The notes under the pieces were generated by a model. It was not told the DNA's origin. It searched no databases and saw nothing but the letters and a program-made list of their open reading frames with translations. Both the position numbers and the translations under genes were made by a program. A DNA stretch of 64,000 nucleotides from Acinetobacter rudis (GTDB lineage: Bacteria > Pseudomonadota > Gammaproteobacteria > Pseudomonadales > Moraxellaceae), in assembly GCF_000829675.1 (NCBI RefSeq), contig NZ_BBRX01000020.1:58070-122069 (forward strand), given 5' to 3'. Positions 15,954 to 24,671 of this stretch are shown here, one piece after another (position 1 is the first letter of the stretch; each line of letters opens with the position of its first letter).

Positions 15954-18683
15954 ATGCGTCATTATTCAGCACAACGGGGTGAAAAAAACACCCAAAAAAT
16001 GTGGAAGTTAAGAAAGCTTAGCGTAGTGTTAGCAACGCTTTTATATTCACATGTTTTATATGCTGACGATAAGGTATTGAACTTTAATTTGGCTGCGCAG
16101 CCTTTGCATCTGTCCGTTGAGCAATTGGCTCATCAAGCCAATGTGCAAATTCTATATGCAAGTGAATTGCTCGAAAATAAAAATGCAGCAGCACTCACAG
16201 GGAAACTGAGCTTAACATCAGGATTAAAACAATTATTAAAGGGTACTGACTTACAGGTAGAACAACATGGTGATATTTATATTATTCGAAAAAAAAATCA
16301 CAATGAAAATAAAACAGCAACTGTACCAGCGAACGATACAGGGCATTTAAATCAAGCGACGGTGATCGAGCCAATGCAGACGTCAAATCGCTTGCAACTG
16401 GCACCAATTGTTGCCTATGCAGAGGCTGACCCCTCTGTTTATGATCAACCGAGATCGGTGAGTATTATTTCTAAGGCTCAGTTGGAAAATCGACCAACAC
16501 GACATGCTGCCGACATGTTAGAGCAGACCTCAGGGGTATATTCAACAGTGAGTCAACAAGACCCTGCATTATCAGTCAACATTCGTGGTATTCAGGATTA
16601 TGGCCGAGTAAATATGAATATCGATGGGATGCGGCAGAATTTTCAAAAGAGTGGTCATGGTCAACGTAATGGCCAAATGTATATTGACTCTGAGTTAATA
16701 TCGAGTGTTCGTATTGATAAAGGTGCAACCAGCGGCATAGGGGGAGCGGGTGCTTTCGGTGGGATTTCAACGTTTAATACGGTAAGTCCTGAAGATTATT
16801 TAACTGATGATAAAAACTTTGGGGGTAAGTTACATTTAAGTGCGGGGAGTAATGCGACTAAATTTATTGGAAGTGCAATATTGGCTGGTCGTTATCAAGA
16901 TGTGGATGTACTTTTTGCGATGAGTGATCGGCAACTGGGTGACTACAGTCCAGGGACCAAAGGAGAGTTTGGTAATATCCGAGTTAATAATGATACTGGT
17001 CACTATGATCAATTTCTTGATCAGATCAAGCAAAGTAAAGTGACTGATACCAATTATAAAATGCGTTCCTATTTAGGCAAGATCGATTGGCATATAGATG
17101 ATGCACAGCGCTTGAAGCTGAGTTATATCAAAAATGAAACTTCCACACCCAATGCAAGCGCCTTAAAAGATATTCATAATCCAAATGATTATAGCGATTA
17201 TTATTTGGGCTGGACGCGCACAGGGTTTAGTCAAATTGATTCACAAAGTATGGCAATCGATTATCAATTTAAGCCAGAAAATCTCTCTTGGATTGATCTG
17301 AAAACTAAACTGTATTATGTCGATACAGAAGACTATACCGATACCTATCCAACCAATACTTTAAAAACCAATGGATATTGGGCCACGACCCGTATGCGAA
17401 CCTATGGCTTGCAAGCTGAAAATAATACCGATTTTAATACAGGTGATCGCAGTAATCTTAGGCTGAACTATGGTGTAGATATATTTTATGACAAAGGCAC
17501 CAGTCGTTCCGATCGTGAGGTCATGGTGGGTGTAACCCCAGCTGGAAACCGAAGTTTATCGAGCTTATTTGGTAATTTCACATGGGATTATGATGATTGG
17601 TTAAAACTACAGGGCGGTGTACGTTATGACCGTTATCGGTTACGAGGGAGTACTGGTTTTGATGTCGTACATTTCCCTTATACCAAAGAAAATCCCTGTA
17701 CAGCGGCACGTATACGGGGGTGTAATGGAACAATTCGAGAATATCAAGAGTGGCATGTTAATGATGAGGCGGGCAAGCTATCTCCAACTTTCGCGATTGC
17801 GGTTAAACCTGGGCTTGAATGGCTAGAACTCTTTGCCAATTATGGTCAGGCATGGCGTCCACCTGCGATTACTGAAACATTAACTTATGGCAGTGCACAT
17901 AGCACTTCAACACAATATCCCAATCCCTTTTTAAAACCTGAATCAACCAAGGCATGGGAGGCTGGTTTTAATATTCAACAAACTGATTTTATTTTTGATA
18001 ACGACCGTTTCTTTGCCAAAGTCGCTTATTTTGATACTCAAGTAGATGATTATATTAACCTGCATATTGCACGTGTAAAGCCAGGTATTTTCTCACCGAG
18101 TATTGGTAATGCTGCTTACGTCAATAACCAATCCAAAAGTAAATTTCGAGGGATCGAATATCAACTCAATTATGATGCGGACTGGTTTTATGTCGATATG
18201 ACTTATACCCGAATGATTGGTAAAAATGACTATTGTACCAATAGTGCTTGGTTAGGCGATGTGACCTATGTGGGCGGAACCAGTGGTAATTATTATCAAG
18301 TGCCAGCAGATGATTGGAATAGCTCTAGACGTTGTAACGATGGCACTATTTTTAATGCCTCTGCCTTTTTACCAGGTGATCGAGGGTCACTCACATTAGG
18401 TGGTCGTGCCTTTGATCATCAATTGGATGCAGGGGTAATCGTTCGCTTTAATCCAGGTTATCAAGATTATTCAACACCAAGTAATTTCCCCTATTTGGCA
18501 GATTGGCCAAAATATACACTTTATGATGTCTATGCAAATTATAAGATAAATGATCAGTTTACCTTACGTGGTTCAATTGAGAATCTTGCAGATCGTGCAT
18601 ATGTGGTCAATTATGGCGATATCCAAAGCAGTACTTTGGGGCGTGGGCGAACTTTTCAGGCTGGTTTAGAGTTTAAATTTTAA
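15954..18683 (+). CDS. TonB-dependent heme/hemoglobin-type receptor with STN signalling domain
   Basis: The 909-residue outer-membrane receptor has a signal peptide cleaved near VLYA37 and an STN domain at about 43-110 (LNFNLAAQPLHLSVEQLAHQ), which signals to the FecR partner. A linker follows, then a plug at about 160-300 (RHAADMLEQTSGVYSTV, VNIRGIQDYGRVNMNIDGMR) and a 22-strand barrel ending in phenylalanine. Near 635-665 it has WRPPAITE, a nearby histidine (GSAHST) and NPFLKPE. This resembles the FRAP-His-NPNL heme-receptor signature, hence a hemoglobin/heme-class receptor such as HasR. AGGAG precedes ATG 15954. With the ECF/FecR pair it forms a complete cell-surface signalling unit. No hemophore or heme oxygenase gene is adjacent. 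Confidence 0.87.
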   Translation: MRHYSAQRGEKNTQKMWKLRKLSVVLATLLYSHVLYADDKVLNFNLAAQPLHLSVEQLAHQANVQILYASELLENKNAAALTGKLSLTSGLKQLLKGTDLQVEQHGDIYIIRKKNHNENKTATVPANDTGHLNQATVIEPMQTSNRLQLAPIVAYAEADPSVYDQPRSVSIISKAQLENRPTRHAADMLEQTSGVYSTVSQQDPALSVNIRGIQDYGRVNMNIDGMRQNFQKSGHGQRNGQMYIDSELISSVRIDKGATSGIGGAGAFGGISTFNTVSPEDYLTDDKNFGGKLHLSAGSNATKFIGSAILAGRYQDVDVLFAMSDRQLGDYSPGTKGEFGNIRVNNDTGHYDQFLDQIKQSKVTDTNYKMRSYLGKIDWHIDDAQRLKLSYIKNETSTPNASALKDIHNPNDYSDYYLGWTRTGFSQIDSQSMAIDYQFKPENLSWIDLKTKLYYVDTEDYTDTYPTNTLKTNGYWATTRMRTYGLQAENNTDFNTGDRSNLRLNYGVDIFYDKGTSRSDREVMVGVTPAGNRSLSSLFGNFTWDYDDWLKLQGGVRYDRYRLRGSTGFDVVHFPYTKENPCTAARIRGCNGTIREYQEWHVNDEAGKLSPTFAIAVKPGLEWLELFANYGQAWRPPAITETLTYGSAHSTSTQYPNPFLKPESTKAWEAGFNIQQTDFIFDNDRFFAKVAYFDTQVDDYINLHIARVKPGIFSPSIGNAAYVNNQSKSKFRGIEYQLNYDADWFYVDMTYTRMIGKNDYCTNSAWLGDVTYVGGTSGNYYQVPADDWNSSRRCNDGTIFNASAFLPGDRGSLTLGGRAFDHQLDAGVIVRFNPGYQDYSTPSNFPYLADWPKYTLYDVYANYKINDQFTLRGSIENLADRAYVVNYGDIQSSTLGRGRTFQAGLEFKF

Positions 18684-18697
18684 TTTTAGCTGTGCTT

Positions 18698-18733
18698 CAA
18701 CTGAGGCTGATGGAGTGTCATGGGCTTCAGTTT
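18698..18733 (+). terminator. Possible terminator after the receptor gene
   Basis: AACTGAGGC and GCTTCAGTT make an imperfect 9-bp stem followed by a T-rich tail. The loop is long, so confidence is low. Confidence 0.35.
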
Positions 18734-18813
18734 ATTGTTTTTATTGCGATAAAATCTTAAAAATAATCAATGAAATAATTTGAGTCTTGCATAATGAATT
18801 TTATATTCAACAT

Positions 18814-18848
18814 AAAAAAGCCCCAAGTTTTCACTTGAGGCTTTTTTT
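18814..18848 (-). terminator. Intrinsic terminator of tRNA-Gly copy 1
   Basis: AAAAAAGCCCCAAGT and ACTTGAGGCTTTTTTT form a strong hairpin with loop TTTC. Read on the minus strand it ends in a T-run just after the tRNA. It may also serve plus-strand readthrough. Confidence 0.8.
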
Positions 18849-18853
18849 GAATC

Positions 18854-18929
18854 TGGAGCGGGAAAGGAGACTCGAACTCCCGACCCCAACCTTGGCAAGG
18901 TTATGCTCTACCAACTGAGCTATTCCCGC
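18854..18929 (-). tRNA. tRNA-Gly (anticodon GCC), copy 1
   Basis: The 76-nt minus-strand gene folds as a standard cloverleaf: acceptor arms GCGGGAA/TTCCCGC, D-arm AGCTCAGTTGGTAGAGC, anticodon stem-loop ACCTTGCCAAGGT with GCC at 34-36, T-arm with GTTCGAGTC, discriminator T and encoded CCA. It is identical to the copy at 53664-53739, and 84 bp are identical in all. A promoter with TTGACC, 16-nt spacer and TATTAT precedes it. It marks the left end of the 34.8-kb segment between the two copies. Confidence 0.97.
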
Positions 18930-18938
18930 ATGCGGCCT

Positions 18939-18966
18939 ATAATACAGTATCAAAATTAACGGTCAA
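18939..18966 (-). promoter_or_regulatory. Promoter of tRNA-Gly copy 1
   Basis: On the minus strand, TTGACC (18961-18966) and TATTAT (18939-18944) are separated by 16 nt. The same arrangement precedes the second tRNA copy. Confidence 0.75.
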
Positions 18967-19156
18967 GATTTTTTTATAGTGAGATGATTTGATTGAATAA
19001 ATTTAAATCAATGTCAGGGATAAATAAAAGCAAGCGGGTTATTTGGATCGTTTAACTATCAATTTTTTAGATGGTTTATTGCAAAAAATATAAATTGGAT
19101 TAATTCCTAGAGATCATGAATGATGTAATCCATAGGATTTAACTCAGGATAGAATC

Positions 19157-20443
19157 ATGGATCGAAAAATTAAAGTTGCGATTGTTGGTGGTGGGATTGC
19201 AGGTTTAGCCTTGGCCACCAATTTGGCTAAAAATAAAAATATAGATTTATATTTATTTGAGTCTGCACCACAGTTTTCAGAAATTGGAGCAGGGATTTCT
19301 TTTGGTGCCAATGCTGTGAAAGCCATTCATTTATTAGGGCTAGGTCAGCAATATGAAGAAATCGCAGATACGGTAAAAGCACCTTATCAAGATATCTGGT
19401 TCCAATGGCGTAATGGTTATACTGATGAATATCTTTCTGCTTCACTTGCTGAGTCGGTCGGACAGTCTTCTGTACACCGTGCTGATTTTTTAGATGCTTT
19501 AATCCCTTTGGTAGATCACAGACATGTTTATTTTAATAAACGCGTTCAGCAAGTTACAGCAACGCATGGACAAGTCAAAATAGTATTTGAGGATGCTGAG
19601 ATCTTTGAATGTGATTATGTTATTGGCGCAGATGGTATTCACTCTAAAGTACGTAATCATGTATTAGCATCTCATGATTTAGCAGCAGTAAAACCCCAAT
19701 TTTCTGGTACTTGGGCTTATCGTGGCATAATTAAATATGCAGATTTCAAACATGCCATTACAGCGTTAGGCCATGACTCAGAACTGGCTGATGTACCTCA
19801 AATGCTTTTGGGAAAAGACAAACATATTTTAACCTTCCCAATTCGCAAGGGTGAAGAAATTAATATTGTTGCGTTTAAATCTGATCGTAATCAAACGGTG
19901 CTTGAGGAAAATACACCTTGGACGATGCCAACAACCAAAGCTGAAATGCTGGCTGATTTTTCTGATTGGAGCGAGAGTACGCAAGCTTTATTAAATCTGA
20001 TTGATGAGCCAACGATTTGGGCATTGCATGAGATTGAACCTTTAGAAACTTATCAGAACAGATTTAAAAATGTTGTCCTCATTGGAGATGCCGCACATGC
20101 GATGTTACCGCATCAAGGCGCTGGTGCAGGACAAGGTTTGGAAGATGCTTTGATCTTGGCACAACTGTTTACAGTTGCTGGTCTTTCTTCGGAGCAGTTA
20201 CCACATATTTCAGAAATCTATGAAAAACTCAGAAAAGAACGGGCGATTAAAACTCAAAATACCTCACGTGAATCAGGTGAAATTTATGAGTTGTATTCTA
20301 AGCAGTACACTCACTTCTCAGAAATTGGGGAGCATTTAACGCATCGTTTTGACTGGTTATGGCAGCATCAATTAGAACAGGATGTTCAAACTGCGAAGAC
20401 CTTATTAACTCAAGTGATTAAGGAGGAGTTTGCAGATTGCTGA
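19157..20443 (+). CDS. FAD-dependent aromatic-acid monooxygenase, salicylate hydroxylase type
   Basis: This 428-residue class A flavoprotein monooxygenase carries the FAD fold GGGIAG (11-16), the dual FAD/NADPH motif GADGIHSKVR (157-166) and GDAAHAMLPHQGAGAGQGLE (310-329). Its closest family in appearance is NahG/SalA salicylate 1-hydroxylase, which turns salicylate into catechol with NADH or NADPH and O2. 3-Hydroxybenzoate 6-hydroxylase and 6-hydroxynicotinate 3-monooxygenase share the fold and cannot be excluded. The next genes are an aromatic-acid permease and a NahR-like LysR regulator, which favours salicylate. No catechol-cleavage gene is nearby, so the product would feed a pathway encoded elsewhere. 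The enzyme is cytosolic. Confidence 0.78.
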   Translation: MDRKIKVAIVGGGIAGLALATNLAKNKNIDLYLFESAPQFSEIGAGISFGANAVKAIHLLGLGQQYEEIADTVKAPYQDIWFQWRNGYTDEYLSASLAESVGQSSVHRADFLDALIPLVDHRHVYFNKRVQQVTATHGQVKIVFEDAEIFECDYVIGADGIHSKVRNHVLASHDLAAVKPQFSGTWAYRGIIKYADFKHAITALGHDSELADVPQMLLGKDKHILTFPIRKGEEINIVAFKSDRNQTVLEENTPWTMPTTKAEMLADFSDWSESTQALLNLIDEPTIWALHEIEPLETYQNRFKNVVLIGDAAHAMLPHQGAGAGQGLEDALILAQLFTVAGLSSEQLPHISEIYEKLRKERAIKTQNTSRESGEIYELYSKQYTHFSEIGEHLTHRFDWLWQHQLEQDVQTAKTLLTQVIKEEFADC

Positions 20444-20503
20444 GTTGAACTCAGTCATCTGTATGCCTCTATATTTCATGTTTCATTGACTAGGGAAGTC
20501 TTT

Positions 20504-21865
20504 ATGAACACATTAAATGCAAATGAAATTATCGACCATGCCAAATTAAAAGGTATTCATTGGCGAGTCATATTATTAAGTGCGTTGATTATCATCTTTG
20601 ATGGATATGATTTAGTTATCTATGGCGTAGCTTTACCTAAACTTATGCAAGAGTGGCAAATTGATCCAATGACAGCAGGTTTGTTGGGGAGTTTGGCGTT
20701 ATTTGGCATGATGTTTGGCGCCATTATTTTTGGTAGCTTGAGCGATAAATTAGAAAAGTACGGTTTTAGCCGAAAAAAAATTATCGCAGTATGTATCGTA
20801 ATTTTTAGTGGTGGCACGGTGCTATGTGGTTATGCAAATTCACCACAAGAGTTTGGTGTCTTGCGATTTATTGCAGGTTTAGGCTTAGGCGGTGTAATGC
20901 CGAATGTCATTACTCTAATGACAGAGTATGCGCCAAAGAAGTTGCGATCTACATTAGTCTCCTTAATGTTCAGTGGTTATGCTGTAGGAGGGATGTGTTC
21001 TGCCTTACTCGGTATGTGGTTGGTACCATTGTATGGGTGGAAAATTATGTTCATTTTAGGAGGGATTCCATTATTACTGCTGCCTGTAATTTGGAAATTA
21101 CTTCCTGAGTCGATTGACTATTTAGTTCGTCAAAACAAACACGATCAAGCCTTAAATATTTTGAAGCAAATTGATTCTACAATTGAAATTCAGGCAAACA
21201 CTCAAGTACATTTACATCAGGAAAATCAGCAGGCTTCTCAATCACCCTTAAAAGATTTATTTTCAGAAAATCGAGGGCTAACCACATTACTCTTCTGGGC
21301 AAGTGTATTTATGGCACTTGTTTTAGTCTACGCTTTAGGTAATTGGTTACCTAAACTGATGATTGAGGCGGGTTATGATTTATCGACAAGTTTAGTCTTC
21401 TTATTTGCACTCAATATCGGTGGTATGCTTGGGGCAATTTTTGGAGGATTCTTTGCAGATAAATTTAGTTTGCCAAAGATCTTGGGTATTTTATTTATCA
21501 GTGGTGCTATTTCTTTATTCCTACTGAGTTATAGTCTACCGACCTTTATCTTATACTTATGTGTTGCAGTCGCGGGAGCCGCCTCGATTGGTGGACAGAT
21601 TTTATTATTGGCTTATATGTCTCAATATTATGCTTCTAATATTCGTGCAACAGGTTTAGGGATGGCTTTGGGGGTAGGGCGTTTAGGTGCAATACTCGGT
21701 CCTATCTTATGCGGTTGGTTACTGAGTTTGAAACTCCCTGTACAGTATAATTTTATTGCTTTATCCATTCCTTGTGCGATTGCTGTGGTTTGTGTGATCG
21801 CGATTCATGTACGAAATCAACGTCAAACGATTAAGGTATTTAAAGACAATAAAGCCAGCTATTAA
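20504..21865 (+). CDS. MFS aromatic acid:H+ symporter (AAHS family, PcaK/BenK-like)
   Basis: The 453-residue twelve-helix transporter has the AAHS hallmark FDGYDLVIYGVALPKLM in helix 1 and the MFS loop FGSLSDKLEKYGFSRKK. These importers bring benzoate, 4-hydroxybenzoate or salicylate across the inner membrane. I start it at ATG 20504, which has AGGGAAG upstream; a six-codon longer reading from TTG 20486 is less likely. It follows the hydroxylase by 60 nt in the same direction, so the two probably share a message and the substrate is that of the hydroxylase. Confidence 0.83.
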   Translation: MNTLNANEIIDHAKLKGIHWRVILLSALIIIFDGYDLVIYGVALPKLMQEWQIDPMTAGLLGSLALFGMMFGAIIFGSLSDKLEKYGFSRKKIIAVCIVIFSGGTVLCGYANSPQEFGVLRFIAGLGLGGVMPNVITLMTEYAPKKLRSTLVSLMFSGYAVGGMCSALLGMWLVPLYGWKIMFILGGIPLLLLPVIWKLLPESIDYLVRQNKHDQALNILKQIDSTIEIQANTQVHLHQENQQASQSPLKDLFSENRGLTTLLFWASVFMALVLVYALGNWLPKLMIEAGYDLSTSLVFLFALNIGGMLGAIFGGFFADKFSLPKILGILFISGAISLFLLSYSLPTFILYLCVAVAGAASIGGQILLLAYMSQYYASNIRATGLGMALGVGRLGAILGPILCGWLLSLKLPVQYNFIALSIPCAIAVVCVIAIHVRNQRQTIKVFKDNKASY

Positions 21866-21925
21866 TTAAGTAGAATAGAGAGAAAGAAAAATATCTCTTT
21901 CTCTCAGTAATTTTCAAGGAAGAAA

Positions 21926-22819
21926 ATGATCGATCTAAGTTTAATTAAAGTCTTTATTATTATTTATCAAACTAAAAATATCAGCCATGCAGCAGAGCGT
22001 TTAAATCTGAGTCAGCCATCAGTGACATATAACTTAAATCGATTACGCAAAATTCTCAATGATCCTCTTTTTGAGCGTGATAAATTTGGAGTAAAGCCGA
22101 CAAAGCTTGCTCAAGACTTGTATCCAGATTTTTATGATGCCATTGTTAAAATTGATTTAGCGATCGATGCTGCAAAGAATTTTGATCCAAAAACATCAAA
22201 TAAGACATTTAGATTGGGTGTATCTGATTTAGGAGAAATCTGTTTATTACCTTCATTAATGCAGTATTTAATTGCATATGCACCAAATATAAAATTAGAG
22301 ATTGAAGAAATTCAATGCGACAAAGTAGAAGAGTGGTTGGTCGAAGGCTTTATTGATGTGGCTGTTTTTAATAGTACTTATACGATTATGCCTAAAATCG
22401 AATCGCGTAATTTATTTGAAGAGCATTATGTTTGTATTGCAAATAAAAATCATGCACGGATTCAAGGTGATTTAACCTTGGCGCAGTATTTGGGTGAAAA
22501 GCATATCGCGATTAAATCATCGACAGGGCATGTTGAAATTGATCAGAAAGTTAAAGAACTAGGATATCACCGTGAGGTGATGTTAGAGGTTCCTCATTTT
22601 AGTGTTTTAGAAAATATTGTGAAGAATACTGACCTGCTCGTGACCCTACCTTCACGTGCAGCTAAGGTTTATCAACATAATACAGATGTGAATATTTTTA
22701 AATTACCCTTCGAGGTACAACCTTTTCATGTCAGTGTAAATTGGTATAAACACAGAGATGATGTTGAAGCACGCAAATGGTTTTGTCGTATTTTAAAGAA
22801 TATTTTTAGTACATTATAA
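21926..22819 (+). CDS. LysR-family regulator (NahR/SalR-like)
   Basis: The 297-residue protein has an N-terminal winged helix (about 3-62; FIIIYQTKNISHAAERLNLS, QPSVTYNLNRLRKILNDPLF) and an inducer-binding domain (about 88-295). The early sequence and overall layout resemble NahR, LinR and NodD-type activators that respond to salicylate or other aromatic acids. Unlike classic nahR it is not divergent from its targets but lies 60 nt downstream of the permease in the same orientation, so it may be co-transcribed. AAGGAAG precedes ATG 21926. It is the obvious activator of the hydroxylase/permease unit. Confidence 0.8.
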   Translation: MIDLSLIKVFIIIYQTKNISHAAERLNLSQPSVTYNLNRLRKILNDPLFERDKFGVKPTKLAQDLYPDFYDAIVKIDLAIDAAKNFDPKTSNKTFRLGVSDLGEICLLPSLMQYLIAYAPNIKLEIEEIQCDKVEEWLVEGFIDVAVFNSTYTIMPKIESRNLFEEHYVCIANKNHARIQGDLTLAQYLGEKHIAIKSSTGHVEIDQKVKELGYHREVMLEVPHFSVLENIVKNTDLLVTLPSRAAKVYQHNTDVNIFKLPFEVQPFHVSVNWYKHRDDVEARKWFCRILKNIFSTL

Positions 22820-23042
22820 GTTTGTGTTTGAACGTACTGACCAATAAATTGCTATGACCCCTGTCTTGGTTGTGAAAGTTCAGTTTTAATTATAAAAAAT
22901 AAATAGAAGTTATTGATTTTGAACGATGCAGTCCAATGAATTTACTTTTGCTTCAGTTCAACTAATGCCAAAGTAAGGGTGATTAAAAAGTAGTCGTTGG
23001 TATATCCGACAATAATAAAATAAACCACCTAAAGGAATAATC

Positions 23043-23942
23043 ATGGATTCAGGGATAATCACAATTTTGTTGCCCATTGCTTTGGCTGTTGTTATGGCAG
23101 GGATGGGATTGAAATTAACAGTACAAGATTTTGCGCGAGTCAGTAAACATCCCAAAGCAGTGCTGGTTGCTTTATTTTGCCAATTGGTGCTTTTGGTGGG
23201 TATCGCTTTTGTGATCTGTAAAGTACTCAAGCTCCCGCCCTTACTTGCTGTTGGTTTGATGTTGCTCGCTGCTTCACCAGGCGGAGCGACTGCAAGTTTA
23301 TTTAGTTATTTATATAAAGGCGATATCGCCTTAAACATCACCTTGACGGCAATCAATGCCGTAATTGCTGCATTCTTTTTACCTTTTGTCGTCAACTTCG
23401 CTTTGGTCTATTTTATGGATAATGGCCAGCAGTTGGGCATGCAGTTTGCGAAAATTTTACAGTTATTTGTGATTATATTAATCCCCGTAGCAGTAGGGAT
23501 GTTAATACGTCATTATAAATCTAGTCTTGCAGATAAATTAGATCGGCCAGTACGTATTTTTGCTTTGGTGTTTTTAGTGGTAATTATTTTTGCTGCTATC
23601 TTTAAAGCACGCCATGACCTTATTGCATATTTTGCACAAATTGGTTTAGCGACGGCATTGTTCTGCGCATTAAGTTTGCTGGTTGGGTATTTTGTACCGC
23701 GTATGGTTGGGATTAACTCTTTTCAAGCACGAGCCTGTGCTTTTGAGATTGGAATTCATAATAGTACCTTGGCCATGACCATCGCATTAACAATTATGGC
23801 CAATGCTACTATCGCCATACCTGCTGCGGTATATTCGATATTTATGTATGTATTTGCAGTGATCTTTGGTGCACTGATTACCCGAGGGGATCGGGCCCAG
23901 CCTTTGACTGAAGTTGCTACAGCTTTAGAAAAAAGTAGATAA
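23043..23942 (+). CDS. Bile acid:sodium symporter (BASS) family transporter
   Basis: The 299-residue protein has about nine to ten hydrophobic segments and BASS hallmarks: GMGLKLTVQDFARVSKHPKA near 20-39, LLAASPGGATASLFSYLYKG near 76-95 and ARACAFEIGIHNSTLAMTIA near 229-248 (the EIGIHN crossover motif). Bacterial BASS members move organic anions such as bile acids, pantoate or keto acids with sodium; the substrate here is unknown. AAAGGAA precedes ATG 23043. It is separated from the LysR gene by about 220 nt and closed by a perfect palindromic terminator, so it may be its own unit. Confidence 0.85.
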   Translation: MDSGIITILLPIALAVVMAGMGLKLTVQDFARVSKHPKAVLVALFCQLVLLVGIAFVICKVLKLPPLLAVGLMLLAASPGGATASLFSYLYKGDIALNITLTAINAVIAAFFLPFVVNFALVYFMDNGQQLGMQFAKILQLFVIILIPVAVGMLIRHYKSSLADKLDRPVRIFALVFLVVIIFAAIFKARHDLIAYFAQIGLATALFCALSLLVGYFVPRMVGINSFQARACAFEIGIHNSTLAMTIALTIMANATIAIPAAVYSIFMYVFAVIFGALITRGDRAQPLTEVATALEKSR

Positions 23943-23953
23943 ACTGATTGAGC

Positions 23954-23983
23954 AAAAGATCTGATTTTAAAATCAGATCTTTT
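23954..23983. terminator. Bidirectional terminator after the BASS gene
   Basis: AAAAGATCTGATTTT is followed directly by its reverse complement, giving a perfect 30-bp palindrome with T- and A-runs suited to both strands. Confidence 0.8.
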
Positions 23984-24048
23984 GTCATTTGAAAAGCCTT
24001 CTTAACTTAAGTGGGTGCTTGAACAGTGGAGTGTTCAAGCGATATAGA

Positions 24049-24240
24049 TTAGAACACTTTGGCTAATCGAAGATTGATACGATCACCTTGTTTAAAGCCA
24101 TTTTGGGTCTCTATATCTTGGCCATACTGTAGCTGAATATTTAGTCTTGGTGCGACCCAAGTAGATGCTGTAGCAAGCCAACGATTGTTATTTTTACGGT
24201 CAGACTGATCAATACCATTCAGCTTACTCTCGCCTCCAAA
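24049..24240 (-). pseudogene. C-terminal remnant of an outer-membrane beta-barrel protein
   Basis: About 60 codons on the minus strand read as the last strands of a porin-like barrel: RWLATASTWVAPRLNIQLQY, then GFKQGDRINLRLAKVF with the terminal phenylalanine typical of outer-membrane proteins. Everything upstream is missing. The in-frame ATG at 24261 lies in DNA that codes on the opposite strand for another remnant, so it is not a true start. The intact gene may have been an uptake porin for the neighbouring aromatic-acid or organosulfur module, but this is inference. The break lies near 24235-24243. Confidence 0.6.
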
Positions 24241-24242
24241 GT

Positions 24243-24332
24243 GGCAATTTAAAATTAGCATTCGGACATTGGAATGAATATGACGAGAACTACTTAGAAA
24301 TGGATGCTAAAAAACGCTGTATTTACTCATAA
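24243..24332 (+). pseudogene. C-terminal coding remnant of an unidentified protein
   Basis: On the plus strand an open frame without a start codon reads GNLKLAFGHWNEYDENYLEM followed by DAKKRCIYS and a stop at 24330-24332. The composition is protein-like rather than random, and the frame meets the oppositely oriented barrel remnant near 24240. It looks like the tail of a gene cut by a deletion or rearrangement. I do not recognise the family. Confidence 0.35.
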
Positions 24333-24481
24333 TAGTACAATGATTGTTTTCTTGAGATAGGGCTGATTCTGGATATTCAATCAATTTTATTCATGTATGC
24401 CACCACGAACACTTTAAACAGTGCACATAGTTTTTTCTTCAACATATCGATGCCACAGCTTCAATGATATTTAAAATTTTA

Positions 24482-24499
24482 GTGTTGTTTAAGCAACAC
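24482..24499 (+). promoter_or_regulatory. Upstream activator palindrome for the msuE-sfnG promoter
   Basis: GTGTTG-TTTAAG-CAACAC is a perfect 6-6-6 inverted repeat, ending 81 nt before the sigma-54 promoter. The same TGTTG-N6-CAACA pattern stands 81-84 nt before three other sigma-54 promoters of this cluster. The likely binders are the SfnR-like activators encoded at 27940-29007 and 32070-33134. Confidence 0.75.
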
Positions 24500-24580
24500 T
24501 ATATCAACAACACGGTCGCAATTCTGAGAAAATAAAATTATTGTAAAAATATAAGTTATTGAAAATTATAAATAAAAAAG

Positions 24581-24596
24581 TTGGCATGGTTTTAGC
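24581..24596 (+). promoter_or_regulatory. Sigma-54 (-24/-12) promoter of msuE-sfnG operon
   Basis: TTGGCATGGTTTTAGC has GG and GC exactly 12 nt apart, close to the TGGCAC-N5-TTGC consensus. The start codon at 24672 is a sensible 76 nt downstream. Confidence 0.78.
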
Positions 24597-24671
24597 GTAT
24601 AGAGAGATACACATAAACAGAAATAGTCAGTGAATTGAAAAGCGAGGCTATTTAAAAAAAGGTTATTTATT

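Larger units (their letters stand above)
24333..24671. other. Regulatory intergenic region of the msuE-sfnG operon
   Basis: This 339-nt AT-rich stretch contains no gene. It carries the activator palindrome at 24482-24499 and a sigma-54 promoter at 24581-24596 that drive the organosulfur genes to the right. The part left of the palindrome shows nothing recognisable. Confidence 0.7.

Noticed and set aside
24049..24261. A complete 70-residue gene
   Set aside because: The sequence is only the C-terminal strand region of a barrel protein, and its apparent N-terminus is antisense to another remnant. It is treated as a pseudogene fragment.
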